Shown piece after piece: positions 47,174 to 59,600 of a stretch of DNA of 64,000 nucleotides. How positions within the stretch are numbered: the first letter of the stretch is position 1; each line of letters opens with the position of its first letter. The position numbers and the translations under genes were made by a program. A model generated the notes under the pieces. It searched no databases. It worked only from the letters and a program-made list of their open reading frames with translations, and had not been told where the DNA came from. The stretch is from Panagrolaimus kolymaensis. Its lineage: Eukaryota > Nematoda > Chromadorea > Rhabditida > Panagrolaimidae. The DNA lies in contig JAJQJQ010000038.1 in NCBI GenBank assembly GCA_028622995.1, positions 1,674,001 to 1,738,000 on the forward strand, given 5' to 3'.

Positions 47174-48302
47174 ATGAAGCATATAATGCTTCTGGTTTTT
47201 ATTTCTTTGGTGTTTGGAGTAACCATTTCATCCACCCAAAAAGCAACAGCCTTAACATTGGATGAAAAGATATCAAACCTCCAAGATATGATTTACAAAA
47301 GACCCATCGTTCAAATGAATGTTGATAGATGGAAGAATTATGTTCGATCTTCACCTCGAAATTATTCCATGATTGTTATGTTTACTGCCCTTTCAGTTGG
47401 AGTTAATTGTCCAATTTGCAAGTTAGTTACCATTATCTTAATATATTTGGACCCGAATTCTCCTCTTTTTAGACCAGCATATGATGAATTTTACATTCTT
47501 GCCAATTCATATCGTTATGGGCACATGAATGATAAAGCCTTATATTTCGGAGTAGTAGAATTTGATGATTCTCCACAAATTTTCCAACAGATGAACCTCA
47601 ACACTGCCCCAGTTATTTTCCATTTCCCAGCTAAAGGAAGAGAAAAGAAAGGCGATCAAATGGAATTCCAACGGCTTGGAATTGATGCAGATGCAATGGC
47701 TAAATTTGTTGCAGAAAAAACTGGAACTCATGTAAATTTTTCTAGAATTAAAGTAACTGTAGTTTTAGAGGAAAACTTTTTTAGATCCATGTCCTTCGAC
47801 CACCAAATTATGCTGCGCCTGTAGTTATCATGCTTTTGGTTATGCTTGTTATGGGATTATTGTATATGAGAAGAAACAACCTCGAATTCCTTTATAACAA
47901 AACTTTTTGGGGAATTGCATGTCTTACCATTGTCTTTTGCTTTATGTCCGGCCAAATGTGGAATCACATTCGAGGCCCACCTTTCATTATGACCAATCCA
48001 CAAACTCGTGAAACTTCTTTCATTCATGGAAGCACCCAATATCAAGTAAGTTTTTCCAAGCAGTTTTATAAAGTAATTTTAATGGATTTTAGCTTGTATC
48101 TGAAACTTACATCGTTCTTGGATTATACGTTGTAATCACAGTTGGGATGATCATGCTCCTCGAGGCGCCAGAAAGAAAAGATAATTATCGAAAAATATAT
48201 GCCTTTGTTGGATTGGGTTTAGTTGCGGTTTTCTTTAGTCTTCTTCTTTCGGTTTTCCGAATGAAATATCAAGGGTATCCATATCATTTCCTCTTTAATT
48301 AG
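47174..48302 (+). CDS. Oligosaccharyltransferase OST3/OST6 subunit (MagT1/TUSC3)
   Basis: Four exons (47174-47421, 47473-47731, 47785-48045, 48093-48302) give 325 residues, the usual size. A signal peptide ([15 protein letters not shown]) precedes a lumenal thioredoxin-like domain with the redox motif CPIC (split by intron 1 just after it) and [29 protein letters not shown] and HFPAKG. Four membrane helices follow, ending near HFLFN. The subunit forms transient mixed disulfides with nascent chains so that the STT3B-type oligosaccharyltransferase can glycosylate sites near cysteines. An upstream in-frame ATG-less extension to 47099 is rejected, since the signal peptide begins at this Met. Intron 1 lacks an in-frame stop, so an unspliced read-through would add 17 residues after the CPIC motif. 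Confidence 0.95.
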
Positions 48303-48953
48303 CTTTAAATTAAAGACTAATAGTCATTTTTATTTATTGTTTTTTGTTGATTACTACTTATTTATTAAGATGGCTAATTTATTTTCTAAATATACTTATT
48401 TTGATTTTTTAAAATAAATTTAATAAACAATTTTTTTGCAAAATTTATCGTTCCTCTATGCGTTTCTAATTTTATAATTCAGATTGTAAAATTTAAATAA
48501 TGGCAAGCAGAAAATTAAACATTTATATCTGTAGTTGTTTTCAAAAAGAAAAAATAAGCAAAGAAGCAAAAATCAAAAATACATTTAATTTTTAAGAAGT
48601 TTTTAAATAACATCCTTAAAAATACTCCCGAGCAATAACAAAAAAAGAGTATAATACTAATAAAAGACACACGTATTTGCCAGGAAATTAATAAAATAAA
48701 CAAGACAAAAACAAAAATGAGCTGCTGGAGGCGAGATAGCAAAAAATGTCAAATATGGAGTCAATGATTTTTAGAAGACTATTTCAAAAAAAAAAAATAA
48801 AGTAAGAAAAAAATTATTATAGAATCAATTTTAATTTCTTTGACGAAATGACCGAAAAAGGGATATTTTACAAAAAATGGGTGCACGGTTAATTAAAAAA
48901 AATCGTGTATTTATTTAATTGAGAGATATGCATTCTTAAAAAATATTTTGGGA
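48303..48953. other. Convergent 3' region
   Basis: Lies between the OST3/6 and mab-5 genes. AT-rich 3' UTR sequence; nothing else seen. Confidence 0.4.
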
Positions 48954-51900
48954 TCAATGACGCAAAATCTCTTCCGCTCCACTATCATCACCAGCGCTTT
49001 CATTACTTCCAGTTCCATCATTTTTTGTTTCTTTTTTATGCTTCATTCTGCGATTTTGGAACCAAATTTTAACCTAAAAACAAAACTTTTTGTTAATATG
49101 TATGCATATTTTTTTTTTTGAATTTACCTGTCTTTCTGTAAGTTGAAGATTTTCAGAAACTTCTTGCCGTCTTTTGCGAGTTAAATATTTATTGTAATGA
49201 AACTCCTTTTCCAATTCCAAAGTTTGTTTCCTTGAATATGTTTGGCGGGTTCGCTTCGAATCTCCACTTTTTGAACATCCTATAAAAATTTTAATTTTAG
49301 TTTTAAAATTTAAATTATTTTTTTATATATTCATTTCATTAAAAAATATAAATTGGCACCATTATTTTATTTTTTTAGTTCTTAAATTTATATGTTCCAC
49401 TTAAATAATTTGCAGAAAAAATCTATCAATTTTTTTTCAATTAAATATAGCTGATGAGTAAAAAAAAAATGAAAGAAAGTTGGTCTTGCGTTTTGCCATT
49501 AATATTAACAAAAAAATCTAAAATCTTAAATCTTTTTTTTATTCCTTCTTCGTGTTGTTTTGTCCCATAATCATAATTCATTCCTTAGCGTGGCTCTAGC
49601 GGCATGGCTTTTATCTTTTGCCGCCGCAAACAACAATCTTTTTGTCATTCCAATCTAACCCAACATACCACTAAAAAACTTATAAAAAAGAAAGAAAAAA
49701 AGAAGTAAAGGCTGAGGAAAGAAAAGACAAGGACCAACTGTTAAAAAAATGAGTTCAAAATAATTTTAATTTTCTATCGTAATTTTTTATTCAAAAATTA
49801 TGATTTTTTTGTATTTTGTTTTTTATTAATCTTATTTTCCATTTTACTTTTTTTCTACTCTTCAAAAAAGGTTTAAGAAATGGAAGAAAAAAATGAGAGA
49901 AAGGGATATCGCTTCGCTAGTGTATCGATAATAGACAGTTGAAAAATTTATGGGTTTTTATCATTTCGACCCAAAGTGCCTTTTTTCTTTTGATCTAAGC
50001 CGCATTCTTTATTTTTTTTAACCAATGATGCGTCTATTTGCCTCAAGAGAGTCATCGTTGTCTTCGTCGTAGTCGTTGTTCGTATTGATGTAAAAAAAAA
50101 GAACTTCGGTTAAAAACTTCGAAAAAAAGTTTTAAAAAAAGAAGGTTGAATCGGGCATTATTTTTTGTTTGAATTATGTGTCCAGTAGGAACGAATAAAA
50201 TATATTTTTAATTAAAAATCTAAAATAAGGAAGAAAGTGATTCAGACAATCGGTTTTTAAAGTTAGTTTATTATCACTTTCATAATTTATGCATTTTTTG
50301 CCATTTTTTTCCCTGCATGAAGTCCAAAAAAAAAGAAGCTTCCTTTATTTTTATTTTTTTAAACAAGACTTCTTCTTCATTTCCTTTTCTTTCTTTTTTG
50401 TTTTGGAAACGCATTACCGTAATCGCAAATATACATGCATGAAAAAAAAAATTGGAAAATTGGAACGGCTGCTTTCTTTTGCCTTTAAATAATAATAATA
50501 ATACCATAAATCAATATTTATCCAGAGAAAATAAATAAAATTAAAATGAGAACGAGGAGGATAAAAAAAACGTCTGCTGTGTGAATTTTGCGCGGGCACC
50601 ATAGCGTCTAATTTTTTTTTTCAATTTCAGAAGAGAGGAATGACGAAGACGACCTTCGAATACATTTATTTATTTCCAGGTGACAACGATAATGGTACTA
50701 CTATTTCTTTTTCTATGCTTAGCGGAGTTTTTTTTACAAGCTCCCTTACTCATCGATGTCTATTCTACTACCTTTAAAATGATTTACAGTCTCCCGATAA
50801 AACATAAAAAAATAAAAAAATCTTCATTTTTTCTTTGAGATTAAAGATGCTTGGCTTTGATTGAAAGTTCATGACCCTTTTTTATTTTCTTGCCCACTTT
50901 TGCCAGGTTTATCATTCCCTCACAAAAAAATGAGTTGCTTTGTTTTCAAAAAAAGAAAGAAGTTGGACCAAAAAAAGCTTCATTTTTCCATCATTTTTCA
51001 ATTAATAGAGCGCTACCGTAAGAATAATTCAAAAAGAAATTCGTTTAAAAAAATGATCGATCACTGCGCAAAGCAGAAAAAAGTTTTTTTGTCTGAAAAA
51101 AATGAGAAGAAAGAAAGAAAAAATGAATGCCGAAAAGGTGGCAACTGTTTTGACGACAACAACGACAATATATATCGCGTCTTTGTGTGATGAAAATAAT
51201 GTGTTGATAGGAGCAATCAAAAAAAATGAAAAGCATAACAAAAACAAACGGACAGAAAAAGAAAAAACCCATCAAAAAAAGTTTTTCATTATCGATAGAA
51301 GAAATGCGCGCCGCTTATTAAAAAAAGGCGCTCAATAAGATACAGTTTTATTGCAGCCAAAAATATATAACAGTTGCTTCTGTTTGCATAAGCTCAAAAA
51401 GGTTTCCTATTTTCTCAGTTGTCTGTCAAAATAAAAGAAAAGAAAGTTTAAGCCATTTATCTTTAAACAAATTTGTTGGGATTTTAAATATCTTTTTATC
51501 TTCACAAAAAGCTGCCTTTGTTATTATAGATCTCTTTTTTTATGGCTTCTGCTTTTTTTTATGATGAGCATAAAATATAGGTTTAAATAAACGGATTATC
51601 CTCTATATCGCGCAACTTAACAATAATAAAGTTTGAGATGTTTTTGTTTTTTAGGAAGAACAAAAAATAAAGAATATTCATAAACTTATTATGATGATCG
51701 AATGTGCTCCAAAAACAAAACTGTCATTTAGATTTTAAGAAAAACGGAAAAGGAAGAAGAAAATGATTAGTGAGCACAAAAGAGAGCAGATTGCACCAAA
51801 ACAGTTAGTAACCCAAAAAATATCCTTCACCCACTGCGCTACGGTACGAAAAAAAAGACAGAATGGGAAATAGTGCTTTAAAAAGTAAAGTTTTGGGATG

Positions 51901-53626
51901 ATTTTTAAAAAGTATCAAAACTATTGTAAAATGTTTGATATAAGCTTCATTCTAAGCTCAGATTTAATAAATTGAGAAAACTGTCATTTGAAGGATGGAT
52001 GCTTTGTAAAAATAAAAAATTAAACCATTCTTTCAAAATATCGAAATAAAATTTATAACAAAAAAATTCGAAAAACGGATAATATGGTAGAAAAAGCAAG
52101 AAATTTAAAAAAGTGTACACTTGAAAATCCAAATTAACTTTATTCTTAACTTTTTAAGCTTAATTTTCGGTCGTAACGAAAATATAAAATAGCAAATACG
52201 ATCGTATTTTAAAGTTTGTCAATTAATTTATGGCTCAAAAGATTTTCCACAAAAGATTTACAACTGATCAGAAGTTTATGGAAAAGATATCAACCCAAAA
52301 AATGTTAAAACCAACGCTAACCTGACATTTTCATCCATGGAAATACAGGCTGATTTGAAAGTTGCACAGTTCTTTCCGGCACATTAAATTGTGATGTGGA
52401 TGCCGGGCTAAAGCCTGGATAAGATGGGAAGCTAAAAAGCAAATCAAAAATTATTTTAAATTAATTATGTTACTGTGTCCTACTAAATTTGTCCATTAAC
52501 AGCCATTTTTTCTTTTACACTTTTTTAAAATTTAATTTTGTTTTTTTTGGTACAATCAACCGTAACCAAGAAATAAAAACTAATCAAAAATAATGAAAAA
52601 TAATTTTTAATTAAGAAAAGAGTTTTTTTTCGATTATGAATATTATTTACGATATCAAAAAAAATAATACCAAAAGTTTGTGACAAAAACGGTGTTTGAT
52701 TTGGACCGTTTTGTTGGAGAAAATGGAAAAAAAGATGCGAAAATCGACGCCTTTTTTTAAACTAAAATGAAACTCGTTTCTTTCTTCTTCTTTTTTTTTG
52801 CATGAAAAACGACGAAAATGGAGAAAAAAATGAAGGGCGCAATTTTCACAGAGGAGCGAGCTATGGGCTACGATATGTACGATAGATGGCGAATGGCGTT
52901 GAAAAAAATATAAAACAACTAGGGGGCAACAAAAAAATAAATGGATGTGATGATGACAATCGATAGAAGGAATAAAGAAGAGTAGAGCAGTAAAAAAAGG
53001 GGCATAAATAAATTCATTTCTCACTTCTTTTTCTTCTCCATGGAACGCCATTAACGTAAAATTTATTATTATTTCATTTTTTTTAAATTTATGAAGTTAG
53101 AAAGAAAATAAAACGATTAATGCTATTTATCACTTTTTAAAAAATTTGTTGTAAAAAATGATAAAGTATCTATTCCAAAAAACAATAATAGAAACGAATA
53201 ACATTTATCACTTTTTTATGACAAAGTTTTAACCCAAAAAGGTCAACAACGAAAAAAATATGCTTACCTTGTGGATTCCCAACCAGACCCAAGCATATTT
53301 TGCATACTTCTCATATAACTTTGAGATTGTGAATATAAAAATGATGCAGCATTAGAATCATTATTATCATAAGAATTATTTAGGGTTGAATTAGAATTAC
53401 CATGATTTTTAGAATTATTTGGTGATGAAGAAGAATTATTATTATTTACAGCTGCTGAAGTTGTTGACGAAGATGAAGTTGCTGCGGTATTTGCCATTAC
53501 TGCAGCCATAGCTGTCGGCCAATAAGCTGCTGTGGCTGGATTAGGGGTTGTCGACGAAGATGAATTAAAATTATTATTATCATGCAAATTTGTTGCATTT
53601 GATGAAATTTGGTACATCATATTCAT
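48954..53626 (-). CDS. mab-5: Hox transcription factor MAB-5 (Antennapedia class)
   Basis: Four exons (53626-53268, 52431-52322, 49279-49128, 49073-48954) give 246 residues. The N-terminus is Asn/Ser/Thr/Ala-rich low complexity. Exon 2 carries the hexapeptide VFPWMKMS (about 149-156), which contacts the Exd/CEH-20 cofactor. Exons 3-4 carry the homeodomain (about 164-223) beginning [20 protein letters not shown], with the recognition helix [17 protein letters not shown]. The N-terminal arm KRTRQTYSR and [14 protein letters not shown] fit C. elegans MAB-5 better than LIN-39 (KRQRTAYTR) or EGL-5. It specifies posterior body regions and Q-neuroblast migration. The homeodomain intron lies just before the third helix at ERQ|VKIW. 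Intron 2 is about 3 kb. A short acidic tail follows the homeodomain. Confidence 0.93.
49280..52321. other. mab-5 intron 2 (about 3 kb)
   Basis: By far the longest intron among the gene models here, between the hexapeptide exon and the homeodomain exons. No coding signal. Probably carries cis-regulatory elements of mab-5. Confidence 0.6.
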
Positions 53627-56600
53627 GATTGCCTTTTTTGGTGGAAATAATAATCACGCCAGAAAATAATTGTATTTTCTTTATTTCGAGTAGCTTTTTA
53701 TTTTCTTGCAATTAAATTAAAAAAAGTAGCAAAAAAATAAATCAAAAAAATAATTATTGGGCTCTCACTTCTGGCGGCGACGAAGCAATAAATTTTTCTT
53801 TATTCTTTATTTCTGAAAAAAAAAAGAAAAGAAATAATTTTAACAAAATTAATAGTTCCACCATAAAAACAACAACAAACGCGACGATAAAAATAAAGGT
53901 AAAATGATAATTTATTGACGCGAACTTTTTATATTTTTTGGCAACAAATTTCCTCCTTTTATTTCAAAAGGCAATAAAATTCCAAAAAAAAAATGTGCGT
54001 TTTTATTGTGTGTCGACGATGGGCATCGATAATGTGGTGATTAAGTTTTATTTTTTTATTTATTTATTCATTTTAGGGAGGGCAAACAACGGCGGTGAGT
54101 AATAGCATCTCGGTATATTTATCAAAAAAATAGGCTGACGCTTTTTTGATGGTGGTGGCCAACATAGGCCAACGACACCAGAAGCTGCTGCTTGTTTAAG
54201 GGCGTGGACAAAGACTTCAATGATGATGAAGAGCGAGAAAGAATTTCGCCATTCTATTTTTTTTAAACCACAATATTGTTTCATGCTTCTCTTCTTTTTT
54301 TTCGGGAGGAGCTCTCCTTTCCTATGTTTTTTTTGATACTAAAGTTTTTTTGCTCTTGGCTTTAGTGTGACTGACTGCTCGAAGAGTTTTTAACGGCGAA
54401 AAAGAGAAAGAAAATTTTAAAAGGGATGGGAGAGAAAAAAAAACATCCTGGCTCTGCCGTTGTTGTATTTTTGCTCCGCCTTATTTATGCATCTTCAACG
54501 CGCGATTGGCTCATTTTATTGCGATCGCTACCCGGCTGGTTGGCTGCACACAATTTTTCTTTTTTTTCTTTTCCATTTTTTCCGTCTTCTAGCAGTTTTT
54601 ATTTTTGCTGGTGGCAGCCGTCTTTCTCTTTTACTTTTTTCCTTCGTCTTAGATCCTCTCACTCTGTTGGGTTTTGCGCTCCCTCGACGAAGAGAAAAAA
54701 GAACCCTGTCTCTTTCTAAGATTGTCGTCTTCTTTTTTTTCATTTCATCTTTGCCGCCATTCTTAGAACATTTGGGGTACCCGTAAAACAAGTCGTAAAT
54801 TTTCGCCTTGTTCATTGATAATCAAGCAAAAATTCAACATCTTGGGGGTCACAAAAGGGCGGCTATGGCTTTGTTTGAGCCATGTGTATAATATTGTATA
54901 AAATAATGAGCAAAATATTTATATTTTTTTTTCCTTTTCTTTTCACTCATTATTGCCGCAAATGAGGAAAGTGATTTAAACGAGAGAAGAAAAAATATGT
55001 TTGAAATATAATTTTTGAATTATAATAAGCAGTTTTAAAATAACAAGAAAAAAAAATGAAGGCAAGCAACACGAATATAAAAAAAAAATAGAAAGGGAAT
55101 TCGAATAACAATGGTAAAAAAGGCAATGTAAAAATGGCAAGGAGAAGAAAAAAGTAAAGGAAGCAAGAAAAGCAAAAAAAGAAATTCATGAAATAAAATT
55201 TTATTCTCACAAACCAAAAAAATAACAGAAGCCAGCTTCACGAAAACCATCGTCCATTTCGAGTTTAATGACTTCATATTAAAAAAAAGTATAATTCTTT
55301 GGATTCATTAAAGCCATAAAATTTTTATGCGATAATTATGTGTTAAAAATTAAATCAACAAAAAAGGAAATAAAATTAAATAAATGGCCCATTTAATTTA
55401 AAAAAATTACTAAAATAAAGGCCACATTTCTAATCTAAAAACATTGAAAAAAAGAAGGTAGTTTTATTACGCGTTAATTGACAAAAGTTAAATAATGCTT
55501 TCTATCCTTAATAAAAATTCTAAACGACCACTTTAGATTAGTTTTAATGGTGGCAAAATGGCAATTCAAAATAAAAATAAAAAAAGTTTAAAACTTTGGC
55601 ATAAAAAAAGAATAAAATGTCCACGATCTGGCATTGTTGAATCGAAGACAATGCAGGCAAAAGGATCAACAGCAGCAACAGCAACAGCAACTTTAGTGCA
55701 TCTTTTTCATTTCATTCATTCATTCACTAACTAAGCAACCAAGAAAAAACATAAATCTTTAAAAACGGCCTTTTTTCACATAAAATTTTTTTTCCGATTT
55801 ACCGATAAATAGTTAGATACTGGTATATATAAAAAAAAAGGAAAATAAAAAAAAGTAGATGGACGACAACTGAAGACAAAAATGAAGAAAAAAATAGAGA
55901 TTGGAGGGTCTATTCAGTTGTCAGAAGAAGAATATTCTTCTTATTCTCAAACATAGTGACTTCAAGTTGGGTGGTAGCAAAAAAACTTTTTTTCCTTTTC
56001 AAAAAAGTGAATACACAAAAACTTTTTTTTCGTTTTACGATTACGGTAGCTCTCGTAAGTCAAAAAAGAAGTGTCGTTGTTGCCACAGGTTTCAAACTAT
56101 TTTTCTAAGGTCCAAAAGTTTCTTTTTTTATGAGATTAAAAAAACTTCAGCAATAAAACTAACTTTGTTTCAATTTTTTTATTTATTTATCTCGAAAACA
56201 GCTTTTTAGCAGCCAACAACTATTCAGCTTTTTCTTTCTCTCTTCTTCTTCTTCTACATACTTTTTTAATGGTCGCGATCAACTGTAAATTGCTACAATT
56301 AAAGTGAAATATGCCCAAGTCATAAAAATTTTTTCTATGGCTTTTTTATTTTATTTTTCAAGACTCAAATCTTCCTTGGTTTTCTTCTTTCCATCTTTTT
56401 ATTCTTCTACCCAAGGCAGTTTGGGTTGTCGAAAGCATTGACGAGCTGACGGACAACAAAAGTGGATTACTTTTTAAGAATTTTTTTCTTCTCGTCTTGG
56501 TTTCTAAAAAACAAAATATTGTGAGGGTTTTTTCTTATTTTAAGCTAGAAGCATTAAATACTATAGTTGAGGAGCGGAAACGTTATGGCGCCATCAGGCT

Positions 56601-59600
56601 TTTTTTATGCGCGAGATTTAATATTAGGTTTTGCTTTTTTTGCAAGCTTGACTATTCTCTTCTTACGATTTGTTAGACGACAACAAAAATAAAATTTCGA
56701 AGCGTGTTTTCTTTGAAATTTACTTTGCTCACGATATGGGAAATTCGGTTGCTAGCTTTAAGACTGAAATTGACCTATAGCTATATGTTTTTTAAACAAA
56801 ATTTTCTATTTTTTGGTGACTTTAATCTTTTTTTAATATATTTGTTTTTGGATTAAAGCTTTATTTATTCCATCCTCATAGCTTAATTTAACACGCGTAT
56901 TTTGGTGTTTTTCCAATTCCTAAAAAAGAAGCTAAAAAACATGAGTGAATCTAATGAACCAACGTTTAAAATTTAAAGAGTATCCTAACTTTTTGAAGCT
57001 AAATTACAGAACTACTATTTCTTTTTTAAATTGTTTTATTAAATAATTGCAGAATGATAAAGCTTATTTAGGGAGGTTTGAGAATAATTCAAAATCGAAA
57101 AAAGCTTTAAATAAACCACAATTTTTAAATCTTTCGTTCATTTGTAGTATTTTATTTTAAAAGCGATTCATAAGTATACATAATTCTAGGCTCTGCTCGA
57201 TTTTTTTGAGCAATGTTTACTAAACCTTTGATTAAAAAATGGAGAGTTTAGACAAGTAGAAGATGAATAATTTTTATGAGCCTATTTCTTTATATTAATA
57301 AACTAAAACATGAAAATACAAAAATAAGAACAAATACCCCATCTTTTTTTTACGTTCTCGCAAAGTACATTTGAAAATTTACAGAAAAGCAAGCATATCA
57401 ACAAAATAAGAAAATATCCTGAAAAAAACGCGGTAGATATTAATTTTTTAACCTTGTTTATTTTGCATTTTATGGATAAGCATTTAAAAATGATTTTTAT
57501 GGTTTTTAAAAAAAACCAGTGATAATAATTTTCTTAGAAAGCTATCATTCTATTTTTAATTTTTGATATTAATTTAAAAGCTCAACCAAAGCTACAATCT
57601 TAATTTAATTTAATTGAAAATGTGATAACGCAAGATTATAATAGATGGGATAAAATATTTAATAACTTTGCCATTTTTTGCCTAATTTTAAAAGCTTACA
57701 ACTTTCCTACTTGCTATAAAAAACAGACAAATGTAGAAAGGGTATTAACAGTAGTGAAGTCTTCCCGAAAAAGTTTAGTTTAAAATAAAAAACCATATTT
57801 TTAAAATTTTCAGTAAATCAAATAAATTTATATTTTATCTTTCTAACAACAAATAACCATAAATAAAATAATAATAATACTAAATCTCTTTTGCTTTTTA
57901 ATAATAACAATTTCTCATTTTGGGATTTTCTTAATCGCTTTAACTAGTATATTTTATTATTAATTCCACTTTGAAATAGAGAAAATTGATTTTTATCTTT
58001 CTCTAATCAAAGCAATGCCAACAACTATGCTACCGTAATACTATGCACGCATAAGAAATGGAAAAGAGAGTGTCGACAAAAAAATTTGAACGAATAAATA
58101 TTCTGACACTGAGACTTTTTTGCATTGCATTAGACGAATATTGCTGCTGCCACGAGCAACCTATCAAATGTTAACTTTTTTTTAAACTAAATTTTTTCTA
58201 TAACGTCAACTGATCACGTCTGAGATATTTTTTTTTGTTCTTGCTTCCGCGTAAACCGTTGACGAAAAAAAGTTTTTTTAGGAACGAAGAAATCGTGAAT
58301 TTTTTTTTCAAAAATTTTATAAAACCGAGATCGCATTTATTATTTAACAATTTAAACCTATAGACGTCTCAAAAATTTTATTTCTAGCTATAAAAAAAAC
58401 GAAGAAGCCAAGTTTGCTAAAAAGTGAACTCAACAATACTACCGTACGACTCTCAAAAGCTTTTTAAAAAAAAGAAATGAAAAAAAGCGCTTCATTTTTT
58501 TCTTCAAAAAAATTCAAACTTCAAAAGGAACTTTCACATCTGCCGATGAAGCAAAAGTAAGAAGAAGAAAAAGAAGTCGGCAAGAAAACCCTTTTTCTTG
58601 GATTCCAACAGTCACCGCTGCTATCTTTGTATTGTCTTGCAACAATTCAAATTGTGGCCAGCCAAAGTCCACATACGAAGTAAAGCGCGGCTTTTTTTTT
58701 CTTCTGCGCTACTTTCTTGAGGCTAATAAATTTTTTTGGTTGAAAAATAAGTTCAAAGCAAATACCGCCAGCCAAAAACTCTGACAACATCGCCATCGTT
58801 GTCGGCAACTGATGCTGCTGCGTGTGAGAGCGTACGTTTTGAAAAAATAAGAAGAAAATATCAAAGAAAAAACCAAAATATTTTAACTGTAATAATTCTT
58901 GTTGAATAAAAATAAAAATTTTGAAAAAAAAGTTTAAACCAAAGAAAAAAGATACGATCCAAAAAATGGGGATAGTGTTTTTTTTTCTTTCTAAATCAGA
59001 AAAAAAGGTGATGTTCATTGACACAATATTGGTGAAGACGAAAAAAATAATGAACTGAATACAGCCGGTTTTTGCGTCACGCTGTGAAAAAAAATAAAAA
59101 ACGAAGAAGGTTGTCTTCTCCATTTTTCTAACAACAACTACAGTAGCAAATAAAAAAGGAAGCGAATGAAAATTGAAAATGTTATTAACATCAAAAAAAA
59201 CATTAAGTTCTTCCATTTTTTTTCTTTTTATAGAAGCATGCATGCTCTATTTTTTTTTATAAAGCCATAATTTTAGTTGTCGTGGCATCTTTTCTTATTT
59301 CTGCCTGACTTTTAATCGTGGGCAGAATTTATTTAGTTCATTTGCATTTTTTACCGTAACACATCACTATTGTGGATGTCGTCGTCGTCCTGAACAACAA
59401 CAACGACGATATCTCTATTTGGCACAACTAGTCTTCCTCCTTCTTCTCTTTTTTTTGTGGTAATAAATTCATTTTTTTTTTGAATACAGATAGCTTCAAA
59501 AAAATTTTTTTTCTGATGATGCGTGTTAGAAAATTTATTGTTGAAGGAAAAAAAAGAAAAAATGAAACAATATTAATGAAGAAAGAAAAAAAATTAACAA

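Noticed and set aside
54426..54815. Open frames on both strands of about 95-108 codons
   Set aside because: Both strands are open because of Phe/Leu- versus Lys/Arg-biased composition; no homology or splice chain.
58647..59243. 198-codon minus-strand open frame, Phe/Lys-rich
   Set aside because: Amino-acid content simply reflects poly-A/T tracts; no recognisable domain and no conserved motif.
24699..59358. Recurring TACCGTA/TACGGTA heptamer in non-coding DNA (e.g. 24699, 29430, 31466, 41202, 50415, 51014, 56043, 58031, 58440, 59352)
   Set aside because: About a dozen copies seen, but simple base composition already predicts roughly six in a window this size, so the excess is weak without a proper background model.
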